Source: Undaria pinnatifida (lineage: Eukaryota > Sar > Phaeophyceae > Laminariales > Alariaceae). Taken from it: a DNA stretch of 64,000 nucleotides. A program made the position numbers and the translations under genes. Shown piece after piece: positions 1-11,335 of the stretch (position 1 is its first letter; each line of letters begins with the position of its first letter). Under the pieces are notes generated by a model. The model made no database searches, was not told where the DNA came from, and was given only the letters and a program-made list of their open reading frames with translations. The DNA is taken from the NCBI GenBank assembly GCA_012845835.1, contig JABAKD010000012.1:806001-870000 (forward strand). The letters are read 5' to 3'.

Positions 1-241
1 CTCCCGAGTGCATACTCGTAAAAATTCGTGAGGACTTTTTTTTGTTCACAAATTGACTTGCGGAAAGCGCGAGAGCGTGAGTCAGCGACACTCGACGAAG
101 AAACGACGAGCAATGGAACTGCTGAACCCTATGCGCGATAAAAATTGAAGGCAAGAACCGGGGAGAAGAAGGGACGACACCTGTGACCACGGCTTGTTCA
201 GGGGCTGGAAAATAAATGTGTGTGAAGAAAAAAGAAAAAAC
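1..241 (+). repeat. SINE, body and tail (head cut off by the window edge)
   Basis: Base 1 aligns with 28905, immediately after the B box of the full copy at 28840. The tRNA-unrelated body (TTGACTTGCGGAAAGCGCGA and on) ends in an A-rich tail before the rest of block A. Confidence 0.6.
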
Positions 242-2325
242 ATGATACCAGGTCTACCAGGTAGCTGGGACGTGGTACGTCACATCATCACAATCGTTCG
301 TGCGAAAACATACAAAGAATCGTCGTCAGCTGTGATTTCCCCAAACTGTTGTTGTACCGTACGCGACACACGACACCAACCACCTTGTTTTGGGCCACAG
401 GAAAAACATACTGCGCGAGGTGTGTGTCCCACACTATTTTTGAAAAAAAAAAACAGCAAGAAAAAGGTTTCTTACGCCCCGTGCAAAATCGAGCTGAATA
501 AATACCCGGGAAAAAAATGTCACAAGGAAAGCAGGACAGCGCGAACACTTTTTTAGTTTATCACGTGTAGGAGCATCAGAAATGGCCTCTTATGGACACG
601 GAGTGCGAGCAAAATCGTGTCCACTCCACGGCACGCGGTTACTCCCGCAACAAGTACCGTGGTTGCCGGCGCCCGTACAAAAATACATACCTTGAAGTAC
701 CGCGGTAGTTGGCTGCCCTCCAAAAAGTACTGTGGAAATACCGTGATGACGGGTTCCCGTAGAAATGTTACCGCGAAAGGCCGTGATGGCTGGTTTCCTT
801 ACCGTGGGTTTGGTGGTACCCGGATACCGTGCAAACAATCACGTGGGGTTATGGGATTATTGTGGTGGCTGATAGCCGCAGGGAAGACATCCGCAACCAA
901 CAATCGTTATCCATTAGTAGGACAGCCCCGCATTCTTGAAATAAAATGCACTGCATGTGCGCGGGGGTGCGCTCGCGGCGGATTGACTAACGCTTGACAT
1001 TTACCCTCTCTTGCCCCCCAAGCTCCGCCTTTCCTTTGCACGTATTTAGGCAATGTCGATAAATGGCTACCTGGTATAGCTTAGGGGTACAGCCTTATCT
1101 TCGTTCTCCGTCAAGAAAAACGAAAAAGGCCACCTCTCTAGGAGACCGAGCGACAGCTGCGGACCCACCCGCACCCTCTCCTAAACAACTGTCGACTTCA
1201 CAACCCGCCCTGCCTGCCGTATCCCCCCCAATACGGCTAGCGCAACACCGCAGGTCCGGTCCGCCTTCGTCCGTCAGAACAATGGACCACGCGGTGAGGA
1301 GTGAGGACCGCGGGTGTCATGGCGACCCTCCCCGTCAGTGGACGCACCTCGCCCCCCCCGGCCCCATTATGGCATGCGCCATTGCCCGCGCCGTACTGCC
1401 TGAGATCGGTGACATACAGCCGATGATTGGCCAACAAGCGGTTGAACACCCAGCAATCGGGCTAGCGGAAGTTCCTGCCATCGTTGGCGGTGGCAGAGGC
1501 GGTGGCAGCGGCAGCGGCGGAGATGGCGGCGATTCAGTGGGAGGAGAGGTCAGTGGTAGCTTCGAAGTCGAAACTCTCGTTGCTGCAGGGTCGAACGGAA
1601 GGCAGGAAGGAAGCACGAAAAAAAACCACCAAACATGAAAACAACCAAAGCAAGCACGTCATCACGCACGCAGTGCAACACCATACCCGAGCATGCACGC
1701 AAGCACAACAACCCAAAATGGCAAGAACAAGGAAGCACAAAAACAGGCAAGCACAAAAAACAGCACAAATAAAGCAAAGTCACGAGCAAGCACAAAATCA
1801 TGCAAACAAGTATGCGAGCACAAAAATAAACAGGCACTACGGCCGCAGTTCCAGCTACATATGGCCCCCTCCATATCACCGTCTGCATGCCCAGAAAATG
1901 CTGAAGCGTGTTCACCGATAATCGCCGCCGCCGTCTTCAAGGGACCCATCCTGCCTCGCTCCTCAAGATTGGTCTTGTTGGCCGCCCGTCCCGTCCAAAT
2001 GGAGAGACTTATGTGCGCGGGGGCAGAGCACGCAGCAGCACGCAGCAGCACGGGGGGGGGGTGGCGGGTGAACTCAGTTTGTGCATGGGCGTAGTCGTAT
2101 CGCCATAGACCCTCGCATCCATACTATGTCGGGACGGAGCACGTCGGGTTTTCCCCAACCAGGCAGACATTGCTTGCACCAAGCGCGAAGCGCCGTGAGG
2201 TGTTCGGCAAGTCGCATGAAGGGTGAATTGCATCCTTCCAAAAACCGCTCGTAAGACGGCCCTCGGCACCTTGTGCCTGCTTTCTTGCTTGTGGATGGCA
2301 GCGCCGATGAGCTATATTTTGTTTT
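1..2325. repeat. Block A copy 1
   Basis: Matches 28905-32535 in direct orientation, interrupted there only by the hAT-like insertion at 30483-31782. It begins inside a SINE tail. It includes an open stretch near 1360-1590 with a Gly/Ser-rich, AIVGGG-like segment faintly resembling the kinase tail, and a GCACAAAA-rich low-complexity tract at about 1640-1840. No convincing gene was found. Confidence 0.85.
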
Positions 2326-2425
2326 CTGGTTTGGCCACTCCAGAGACAGCAATGGGTATTACCATGTAACTGCCTCGTGGGTGCCTTATCATATTCACAC
2401 TACGTTATGCGATCATGGGGGGGGG
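2080..2425 (+). repeat. R1 dispersed repeat, copy 1
   Basis: Family hallmarks in order: GCATGG-CGTAGTCGTA..GGCCATA near one end, CAGGCAGACATTGCTTGCAC, GAGTCGCATGAAGGGTGAA, and TATCATATTCACACTACGT near the other end. An oligo-G run abuts each end (2051-2060 and 2416-2425). The family has no coding potential. Confidence 0.75.
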
Positions 2426-2897
2426 GCAATCCATCGGCTCCGAGTGCTGGCTAAACTTCAGAGGGTCACCCCCCCGCGAAGACGGAAACGCGGCTTTAAC
2501 CATTGCATGTAATAATACCGCAAAACGTGTACCACCCCTATTCCTAGTACTTCCCCCGCAACCAACTACAAGTAGGCTGCAGGATTTAAAGGGGGTTACG
2601 CGTCGCGGGCGCCGCGATAACGTCGACTTTTTGGACCCGCAGTATCTTCCCTTTGCACGTACACATTTCTGGCCGACAACATGGCATTCCACATGCCGAT
2701 TGATACCCACCAACCCTTCGTGACATCGCTACCGTACCAACACCGTAAAGCCCCCCCCCCCCCCCCCCCAACCCAAACATGCCGCTCACTACATGAGCTA
2801 GACCACCAGGCTATCGTGTGTTTCTTTTTTCGCAGTAGAGCACATCTGGCGGTCGAGGTAGATCATTTGTGCGGGGTAGAGAACTTTTACTCCGCAA

Positions 2898-3235
2898 AAG
2901 GGGAATGATCGTATCACGTGGTGTGAACATGGTAAGGCACCGACGAGGCAGTTACATAGTACTCCCATTGCTGTCTCTAGAAGCGGCCATACCGGAAACT
3001 AATTTAACCCATTGAAGCTGTCATCCATATGCAAGTCCACCTCACGCGCGGTTCTTGGAGGGATGCAGCTCACCCTTCATGCGACTCGCCGAACACCTCA
3101 CAACTCTCTTCGCGCTTGGTGCAAGCAATGTCTGCCTGGTCGGTGAAAACCCGACATGGCATTGTAGGGATGCGAGGATCTATACAATATAGTCATACGA
3201 CTACGGTCATGCACGAATATCGAGTACCCCCCCCC
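2898..3235 (-). repeat. R1 dispersed repeat, copy 2, inverted relative to copy 1
   Basis: Same landmarks as the R1 copy at 2080 in reverse order, ending at an oligo-C run (3227-3240). With copy 1 it forms an inverted pair flanking about 470 bp (2426-2897) that holds a 20-base C tract near 2752-2770 and no supported gene. Confidence 0.75.
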
Positions 3236-4586
3236 CCCCCTTCATCGAGTCGAGACCGATGGTAATCCAGCATAAACGGAAAGATTTTGAAACACAATGT
3301 TATAAACACGTCAGTTGTGACTTCGATAAATTTATGGTCGATACTCATGTAAGCTGCGTGATACACCTAATTTTGTGACTACAATGGAGGAGTTAAAAAT
3401 GACACACGATATGCATGAACATATATGGAAGTGTGGCGAGCTTGAGCATTACTTATTCTTTCAAAACCATCCAGACTATACCACTGTTGTTGTGGGCAGC
3501 ACACGTAATAAAATAATTAGAATACTAATAAAACCATTGCACACATCTGCCGGGGGTCGATGAACTGCCATGACCGTGACCATGACCGTGCCGGGCCGTT
3601 GAACCTGTGTTGACACACAGGAGAGTTCATTCTCAAACTCTCGAGCAACGGCCGACCTACACCGCCTGCCGGACTGAGCGAGCCGCCGCAGCTCATGCGA
3701 TTCCCATGGTGTGGACATGCACCACCACGATCTACACCGGCGCGTGAACGCTAGTCCACACACCTATATGGCGGGTCACCTCAACAAGAAGGCAGACCCT
3801 TGGAAAAAAACGAGTAAACACTGAAACAGCCGCACCGTAACGGCTCCACCCCGTCCTGCGCGTACAGCCCCTCTTGCCGAACGGCCCATACAGGGAGCAA
3901 CAACCGCAGCACCACAAGATCTACCCCTAACCCCGTGTTTACAGCCCTTTAGCCTAGCAGTAGATAAAATCACCAAATCTCACCTGCGAGATGATTGCGT
4001 ACTCCCGACGACTTATGGCTGTTGCCGCCACATTAAGCAGAATAAGGCCATGTGGACCCGGGGCAGGTTACCCCCCCCAGAGAGCTCGATCAGTCCTATG
4101 AGATAGAACCGCAGATACGTACTTCAACGAAGGGCCGTCTCATCCTACTAGTGTTCCGCGAGTCTGTTTAAGCGGTAAGGGATAGGGTTGGGGAGGGTCG
4201 TGGGGGGAGTGGGGTTGGCAGCGCTACTATGCCGATTTCGTCGGGTCCTGTATGTGTATGTGCACGTTCAGAAATGGGACGAGGGGGGGGAAGCCTCGCG
4301 AGTAGGTCACCGTCATCGATGGCAACAACCGAGCAATCTTCCCCTACCTATAGCGCGTGCGGTCGTGACGGCAACACGTGGGGGACGGGCGGCTTGCCTT
4401 GCCTTGCCCTGCATTACCCTGCCACCCTCTCTACATTACGTGCTGCCGTGTATAACGGGTGTACCACGAGCATATATTGTACACGCGCCGCATCTGCCGC
4501 AACAGTCTAATGCTGGTGTGATAACACAATGTATAGACTTGTACCACCCCGGCGCCAAACGCTTGGTGGTCGCGGCACACGTCACC

Positions 4587-4678
4587 AGATCAGTTGTGTA
4601 CTGTCTACGCAGATGTTACCAGGTACAACGACAGATCAGTTGTGTACTGTCTACGCAGATGTTACCAGGTACAACGAA
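4587..4678. repeat. 46-bp tandem duplication
   Basis: Units 4587-4632 and 4633-4678 start AGATCAGTTGTGTACTGTCT and end with the TACCAGGTA motif. Both palindrome arms carry only one unit (near 55079-55125), so this is a private duplication. Confidence 0.85.
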
Positions 4679-5043
4679 TAACGATATGCGAATAGTCTTA
4701 AGGATACAACCTACGAAAATAAACGGGCCGCACGATGGCCAAGCAAAACCACGACGATAGAGGAGTATACACCACCAAAACGGAAACGCCCGTCGCCAAA
4801 CAAGGTACCCGCGCTAGAAAAGCCTGCGCAACATCAAAACCCGAATCTCACCGCCAAGCATCGACTACCTTTCGCGCCATTCCGTCCGAACCCCAGTAAG
4901 TCTAGTATTAATAGTCGGTCGCTAGACTCGCGATTCCCCGCTCCGATTCTTCGATCCGTTTCTACTCCACCCTGCCCAGCCTCTCGCTTCACAAACGCCT
5001 CCGATTTTTGAAACCTATGTCAGGACTGACAAGGCCGGAAAAT

Positions 5044-5066
5044 TATATATATATATATATATATAC
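5044..5066. repeat. (TA)n dinucleotide run
   Basis: About eleven TA units. The corresponding arm sites (e.g. 55493-55500) have only a few, so the tract is length-variable between paralogues. Confidence 0.9.
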
Positions 5067-5142
5067 GAAACGGAAAAAAGGAAAAAATACGGCCGACGCG
5101 AGTGAACAAGTACCCGGTGGTACCTGGTGTTGAAGAAAGGGC

Positions 5143-5231
5143 AGTAGTAGGGGCAGTAGTAGTGGTAGTAGTAGTGGTAGTAGTAGTAGTGGTAGTAGTA
5201 GTAGTAGTAGCAGTAGTAGTAGTAGTAGCAT

Positions 5232-5294
<63 letters not shown>

Positions 5295-5300
5295 CAGTAA

Positions 5301-5340
<40 letters not shown>

Positions 5341-5366
5341 AGTAGTAGTAGTAGTGGTGGTAGTGC
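5143..5366. repeat. Expanded (GTA)n trinucleotide array
   Basis: About 220 bp of GTA with scattered GTG, GCA and AAT interruptions. The paralogous sites at 43846-43910 and 55572-55636 have only about 60 bp. Open frames across it encode only poly-Val, poly-Thr or poly-Leu and are artefacts of the repeat. Confidence 0.95.
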
Positions 5367-7070
5367 TCTTCGCAACCAGCAATGGAACACGAAACGAGGG
5401 ATTCGAACCAATCGCACCTCTCTCCCCCTGGGGGAGTGGTGGCCTCTCCAATCAGAAAGGGCAAGGTCATGTATCATTTATGCATGTCGACGCGTCAAAC
5501 GTTTCGACGGAGCCGTCCAGCACCTAGACGCAGCCCTGCTGCTGAACATCGGGTACAATATTGCTGTCGTCTGCAAAAGCAAGCAACTGATATAATACTT
5601 ACACACGCATAGTAACCCCTTTTACTATTACCAAAACCGTGTTAATGCACACTATTTCCAAGTCGTTTGCCCCCTACTTTATGAGCTGCGTCCTAGATGG
5701 GGTATCGGAGCTATCCTACTACTACCCTTTTTGAAGCTGCACCTGCTAGTAGCGCCAAGAAATACACTCGATCCGAGTGCACCATTGCACATGGCATGAA
5801 TGTCACCATCATAGTCCGAGATTGCGAACCTGCCTTATTCCGTCCAGGGGCTTTGCGGGGCTCAAGCACGGGGATCAATCAGACTGTCAGGCAGTGTGAG
5901 TGCCTGCACGACAGCCACCACAGCCAACAAAGTCACCACGGCCATCACGGCCACCATAGCTAAGACAATCTTGGAGCATGTGCGACCTGGAAAGCTACGA
6001 AACGGGTACATCAGAACAACCACACAGCTTGGAAGGCAGTCATTAACCAGATTACTGATCTTGAAAATGACCACCAGACACCAGCTCTTCGTAGGGCACG
6101 TTTTCCACCTTCGCCAACAGCAGCAGATCCAAAATGGCCGAAGGCGAGGGCGGGCGTTTGCATGTTTAAGGTGGCCTGCTTAATGTTGCACATAGGCTAT
6201 GTCCGGTAAACTGTCGTATTAAAATCGCCTGTTGCAACGGCAATGACATCGTTGTCGCATGTTTCACGTTGCACAATGTAGTAAAAAGCATGTTGAACCC
6301 ATCTACCACCTCAAAAACGGCTCTACGGCACGAAATCCAACTACGTTGTCCCCAAAACATCATCAATAAATAGTATCAGTATTAATACATCAATAATAGT
6401 ACATTGCTGGATGTGTTGACGTTATTAATACATACTTAACGTTGCAAGTGACCGTTGGAGTATTTCATATCGCACTGCTACCGAAATATGAAATGCAGAG
6501 CTGTCCATCCGGCATGTATAGCAGGCGGTATAGTAGCAGACGAAACCACAGGAGGGAATCAGCCGTGGAAAAACGTGCACAGCACGTAGCCGATACCACC
6601 TGAGGGTACGACGATCGTAGCCCATATCAAAAGCACGGCAAGACAGCACAGCTGCTATGTAACTGTAAAATATAGCACTTGTAAGCTCTGTTACATTGGC
6701 GGTGTGTTGGCAATATTTTAATACTGCTAACCTGCACTAAACCGTTCTGCGCAGAGACGTCGAGGCGTGTACCGTATAATACCAGCACTGCCTAGCCCAA
6801 AGCAAAGGACCGGCTGCGGTTGAGTGCTGCAGTTAAGTGAGACGACGTCATGACGTCATAACAAGAAAATCCCACCGCACTAAAGTGGGACGTCCACCGT
6901 TGTCCATATGCTATATATTACGATCAATAGTCAGATGTTGCGTGCACGCTCTTGCCCATGCTAGACTAAGGAACACACCGGTAAAACGTCGCTAAAATCG
7001 CACTCATCGTGTTATGATGTTTCGATTGATCTGATGGCTCTCAGACTACCCAAATGGTTGGAAGGACTTT

Positions 7071-7374
7071 CTGCCGGAGGCGGCTCAGCTAGGCTGCTTG
7101 CCGGGGCTGGAGACGGCACAGATAGAAGATAGATACAGCAGTAGTAGCTAGCTCGAGAATTATCATACCAGTACGCAATGTGACCAAACGTAAAGAATCA
7201 AGAAGATCAGTCGTCGTCGAAGCAGCAGCAGCACAGCAGCAGCAGCACCCTGGCAGCAGCAAGCACCAGCAGCAAACAACGCATCCTCGCGGATCGCAGC
7301 CCCTGCTGACAGATCCACCGCCCCAGTTGTGGGCTTGCTGCCGGAGGCGGCTCAGCGAGGCTGCTTGCCGGGGC
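7071..7374. repeat. 37-bp direct repeats bracketing a CAG-rich segment
   Basis: 7071-7107 and 7338-7374 share CTGCCGGAGGCGGCTCAG and the following GCTGCTTGCCGGGGC, with one visible mismatch. The first repeat starts where homology with the palindrome arms ends, so this ~300-bp unit may be an insertion carrying its own duplication. The interior has CAG-rich sequence at 7218-7275. Confidence 0.7.
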
Positions 7375-7689
7375 CAGATATTGCACTTATATACTCAGTA
7401 AGTTATAACTAGCTCGCTCGTCGGGTCGCTCGTCGGGTCGACCCGGTGGTCTAGCGGTACGGGCATGCCCATGCATGTGGGCTGCGGTTTCTTTCTCATG
7501 TTTCGCACGCACACCACATGACATAATCATCAGCTGCAAAGAATGCCGGTAAAAAACCCAGAGAACACGACATACTGGGAGAAGTGCGAGGGACCAGGGA
7601 CAAACCAACCGATCGAGGTATACATGCTTTGACCCGTGACTTTTCGACTTTGGCCCGTGAGGAATGTCACGGGTTAAGTCGACCTGACC

Positions 7690-8222
7690 CGCATGAAACC
7701 CGCATCTTGCGGGTCACCCGAATTCTGGCGGGTCGGGTCGGGTCGGATCAGGAGAATTTCAAAACCTCCCGGGTCGGGTCGGGCGGGTCAGGAGGTTTTC
7801 AAAATATCGTGGGTCGGGTCGGGTCGGGTCAGGATGTTTTCAAAATCTCGCGGGTCGGGTCGGGTCGGGTCAAGCCGTCTCGATAATCTCGCGGGTCGGG
7901 TCGGGTCGGGTCGGGTCAAGACGTCTCGAAATTCTCACGGGTCGGGTCGGGTCATCTGACCCGACCCGACCCGACCCGACCCGACCCGACCCGACCCGAC
8001 CCGACCCGACCCGACCCGACCCGACCCGACCCGACCCGACCCGACCCGACCCGACCCGACCCGACCCCACCCGACCCGACCCAACCCGACCCGACCCGAC
8101 CCGACCCGACCCGACCCGACCCGACCCGACCCGACCCGACCCGACCCGACCCGACCCGATCCGACCCGACCCGACCCGACCCGACCCGACCCGACCCAAC
8201 CCGCGAGATTTGACCCGACCCG
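7690..8222. repeat. (GGGTC)n satellite with internal strand switch
   Basis: 7735-7955 is a minisatellite of about five 42-50-bp units, each three or more GGGTC repeats plus a short A/T-containing spacer. At about 7958 it flips to a nearly pure (GACCC)n run to 8200, followed by an inverted spacer unit (8200-8222). The two halves are complementary and could form a hairpin or G-quadruplex. 7375-7690 holds nothing recognised apart from a weak A-box-like string near 7447. Confidence 0.95.
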
Positions 8223-9344
8223 TGAAAAGCTCTGGAAATTCTCTGACAGGCTCGTGCCTACAAAGATTCTATAACGTGGGAGTGCGAGTTTCTAACTCTG
8301 CCCACGCCCGAAAAAAAAGGGGATCTCTTTCGAGATGGCTGAAGCCTTCAAGCCTAGAGCGGAAGCCACCGCCCCCCGAGTTGTTCCAAAACATTGATTG
8401 GCGTTTTCCAAGAGCAATTGCGGCGTTCGTGTCCCCGAGTTGTTAAGGCCACGAAACAGCTGCCCACCCACACGCACCGAAATGCTGCTGCTTCTTCTGC
8501 TGGCTGCTGCTCGCTGCTGTTTTCTGCTGCCAGCTTTGCTGCCTGCTGCCGGCTTTGCTGCCTGTTGCTGCACTTACTCTCCCATCCTCTTACTTTGCTT
8601 TTTCTCGGTACCATCACTCCATAGTCAAGCCTGTCTACGAGTGGCAAAAATGTCAGGACACGGTACTATTGGCCTGTGGCCGACGACCATCTAGACGCAA
8701 AATACTTGGTTTACAAATAATAGTGTTTGAACACACTCGTCCACCATCCAACAACCCAGACAACTTGACCGCATTTACCATAAATGCCAACGTTCAAATA
8801 GCCTGCTGCCTGCAAGAGTTCCTAGCGACAGCTATACGACAACTTGTACAACGATCTTATAAAGAGTCGTAGGCAGCAAACAGTTCCTGCATGTTTAGTC
8901 TAGATGTTTAGTTATTCCGTGTCTTGCCAACACGCAATCACCATACGTATACGATACACCACACAGCAGCCATACATACGCATAACTGCTTTGGTGCGGC
9001 CGTGCTAAATGTATTATGCGTTCAACCAGTGATGGAGTTATTGCACGTGCACGAACTGGTGGGAGTTGACCGTTCTCCGTCAATTTCGATTGTCGACAAT
9101 GCGCGCGGTGCACGGCGGCTATGCCCCTTATGTAATGCCCACGGGTATTTATTGTTATAAAAATTAAAATACACTCCAGCTGTGAGAACAAAGAATTCGT
9201 CGAAACTCATCTTTGCAACCCTCGTGTGACAATCCGATCGCGCGTTTTACTGGGTGTGTCCGCATGAAGGATATAGGTCGGCGACTCCCCTTAGAACTAC
9301 AGCCGTGTACATATCTTGTACCAGGGTCAACAGGCTGATGTTAA

Positions 9345-9715
9345 TCAATCTGTGCGCGGAAACTACAAAACTCATTTTTTGCGGGAGACAAAATCTGACG
9401 GCTGTGGAAGGAATGCATCAGTTTATCAAGCATATCCTGTAATTCGTATAACCGGTGAGGGGAGGGCGGAGTTTATAGGGGCGGGGGGTTGAAAAGGAGG
9501 CGGGGGGGGGGGGATCAATCTGTGCGCGGAAAGTATAAAACCCGTTTTTGAGGAGGATAATCTGGCGGCTGTGGTAGGAATGAATCAGTTTATCATGTAC
9601 TTCGAAGTATGTCCTGTAAGTCGTATCGCCCGTGAGGGGAGGGCGGAGTTTTTAACGGGGCGGGGGGGGGGGGCGTAGGGGGGGGAAGGAGGGGGGAGGG
9701 GGGGGGGGGCGTACT
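9345..9715. repeat. Two-unit tandem repeat ending in oligo-G runs
   Basis: Two units of about 170-190 bp both begin ATCAATCTGTGCGCGGAAA, pass through TGAGGGGAGGGCGGAGTTT and end in long G runs (about 9502-9512 and 9660-9708). Both units are kept in the other copies at 38520-38900 and 59730-60115 with different G-run lengths. Confidence 0.85.
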
Positions 9716-9898
9716 CATTCGTTGCTTGCCTTAGTCATTTGACCATTGACCACGCATCCCTTTCGGGACGGAGCACCGTTCCTACTCCTAATAGAGACAC
9801 CTCCAACGTTTGGGCGCTCATTACGTACGCTTTTCCACATATTGCGTAAAACCTGCTTGTTTATCCTATTGCCGTCCTGTTTCGCCGTCAGCGGGGGG

Positions 9899-10330
9899 GT
9901 AAGGGGATTGTACTCAGTTTGTGCATGGCCGTAGTCGTATGGCCATAGACCCTCGCATCCATACTATGCCCGGACGGAGCACGTCGAGTTTTCACCAACC
10001 AGGCAGACATTGCTTGCACCAAGCGCGAAGCGCCGTGAGGTGTTTGGCGAGTCGCATGAAGGATGAACTGTATCCTTCCAAGAACCGCTCGTAAGACGGA
10101 CTTCGGCACCTTGTGCCTGCTTTCTTGCTTATGGATGACGCCGCCAGTGAGTTACCTTGTTTTCTGGTGTGGCCTCTCCAGAGGCAGCAATGGGTATTAC
10201 TATGTAACTGCCTTGTGGGTGCCTCACCATATTCACACTACGTGATGCGATCATTCCCCTTGTGCAGAGTTAGGGTTCCCCATCCCTCACAATATGGGCT
10301 AACCTGATAACCATCACGGCGTGACCGCCA
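9899..10330 (+). repeat. R1 dispersed repeat in block E
   Basis: The longest R1 form seen. Past the CACACTACGTGATGCGATCA landmark it continues through AGAGTTAGGGTTCCCCATCC to ATCACGGCGTGACCGCCAAA. An oligo-G run immediately precedes it (9891-9897). Confidence 0.75.
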
Positions 10331-10721
10331 AAGAAAAAAGAAAGAAAGTACCCTGGTTGCCTAGCTCACGCAGTGAATGGCAGATTTTGCAGCGTCGTTG
10401 CCAACCAATGCCAACGCCATTAGAGTATGCATACCAGGTATAATGTTTTACAGCGTCGGTGCCAACCGAGGCTAACTGTTACATGCATATTTTAAGGGGG
10501 GGGGGGTCCAACAGTTTTATGTTGCATAAAAACGTATTCTTCGAAGTAGGACCTTACTGTACGCGTGGTGCTAGGTCTAGGCGATGTTGTCACATGGTGG
10601 GGGCACATGGCGCTTATACGGCACTACGTCTCGGTGGCTGTCTACTGCTGTCTATTGTCTACCAGGTACCGGTAGTCAGCAGCAGCGACTTCACCGACGC
10701 GAATGCATGGAAAAAAACTTC

Positions 10722-10800
10722 AAGACACAGCAGCAGTGGCAGCAGCAGCAGCAGCAGCGGCGGCAGCAGCAGCAGCAGCGGCAGCAACAACAGCTTCAGC
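10722..10800. repeat. (CAG)n array
   Basis: Imperfect CAG/CGG array. Counterparts at 37450-37520 and 60520-60598 vary in length. The downstream string is read in the Ser frame in one copy and the Gln frame in another, so no frame is preserved. Confidence 0.9.
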
Positions 10801-10946
10801 CCGGAGCCAAAACGGGCCAAAACTGGTCCGAAACATGGCTTCGCCGCTATCGCATCGAACAACGACTACTCGTCACATTTCTGAACTGCCAACCACGACC
10901 CGACCTGCGTACTTAAAAAGACAAAATTATGCTACGTACTGGTTAG

Positions 10947-11090
10947 CTATTAATTTTATAACTAATTTTCAAGGACGTCAGCCGTGAGTTCGACGAATTT
11001 CAGGTCAATAGTCATCTTTGCAAGCCGCGTTGTTGGTACTCGTAATATACTATATGGGTGATTTTTTATTGGGAGATGTCCTATTTTTTT
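10947..11090. other. ~140-bp insertion private to block E copy 1
   Basis: The other copies run from TTAGCTATCAATAGTTCGCC straight into TTGTTGCG. Here that site is opened by about 140 bp carrying a copy of the CAGCYGTGAG/TTTGCAAGC dispersed motif. No inverted termini were identified. Confidence 0.6.
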
Positions 11091-11189
11091 GTTCGCCTGT
11101 TGCGTTCTCTCCCCAGTGCCATTGATGATGCACTTCATACCCTCTATGAGCCCAATGCCGTCTTTAGTCAGTTCCTAGGGTCTGCTAGT

Positions 11190-11335
11190 ATGACATTTTT
11201 TTTCTCTTTTCCTTTCCTTGCTTCTTTTCTTGTCTTTTCTTTTCTTTCCTTCCCTTTTTCGTTTTTCGATTTCTTGTCTTTTCTTGCCTTCATCTTCTCT
11301 TCTTTTCTTTGTTTTCTTTTTATCGTCTCGTCTGT
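11190..11335. repeat. Polypyrimidine (TTTTCTTTCC) tract
   Basis: About 145 bp almost free of purines on the plus strand, with counterparts near 37055-37190 and 60855-61005. Such tracts can form triplex DNA. Confidence 0.85.

Larger units (their letters stand above)
3236..7075. repeat. Block C copy 1, no supported gene
   Basis: Inverted copies are at about 42150-45780 and 53702-57332. It holds the expanded GTA array, a 46-bp tandem duplication and a CAC/CATCACGG-rich tract near 5925-5965. Reading frames are not conserved between the copies; for example a 179-residue frame in the arms is broken at 4510 here. It is treated as non-coding. Confidence 0.8.

Noticed and set aside
4188..4760. 179-190-codon frames in block C
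   Set aside because: The arm frame is interrupted in copy 1, with no splice signals or domain; near-identity of the arms explains its conservation there.
5020..5527. Poly-Thr, poly-Leu and poly-Val frames
   Set aside because: Translations of the GTA array; they collapse in the contracted copies.
7440..7515. tRNA-like A box TGGTCTAGCGGT
   Set aside because: No acceptable B box or cloverleaf follows; perhaps a decayed SINE head.
7690..8222. CRISPR-like or telomeric array
   Set aside because: Spacers are short and related to each other, the pentamer is not a known telomere repeat, and the strand flips inside the array.
10459..10916. Ser/Gln-rich proteins across the CAG array
   Set aside because: The conserved downstream segment is attached to the Ser frame in one copy and the Gln frame in another, so no frame is under constraint.
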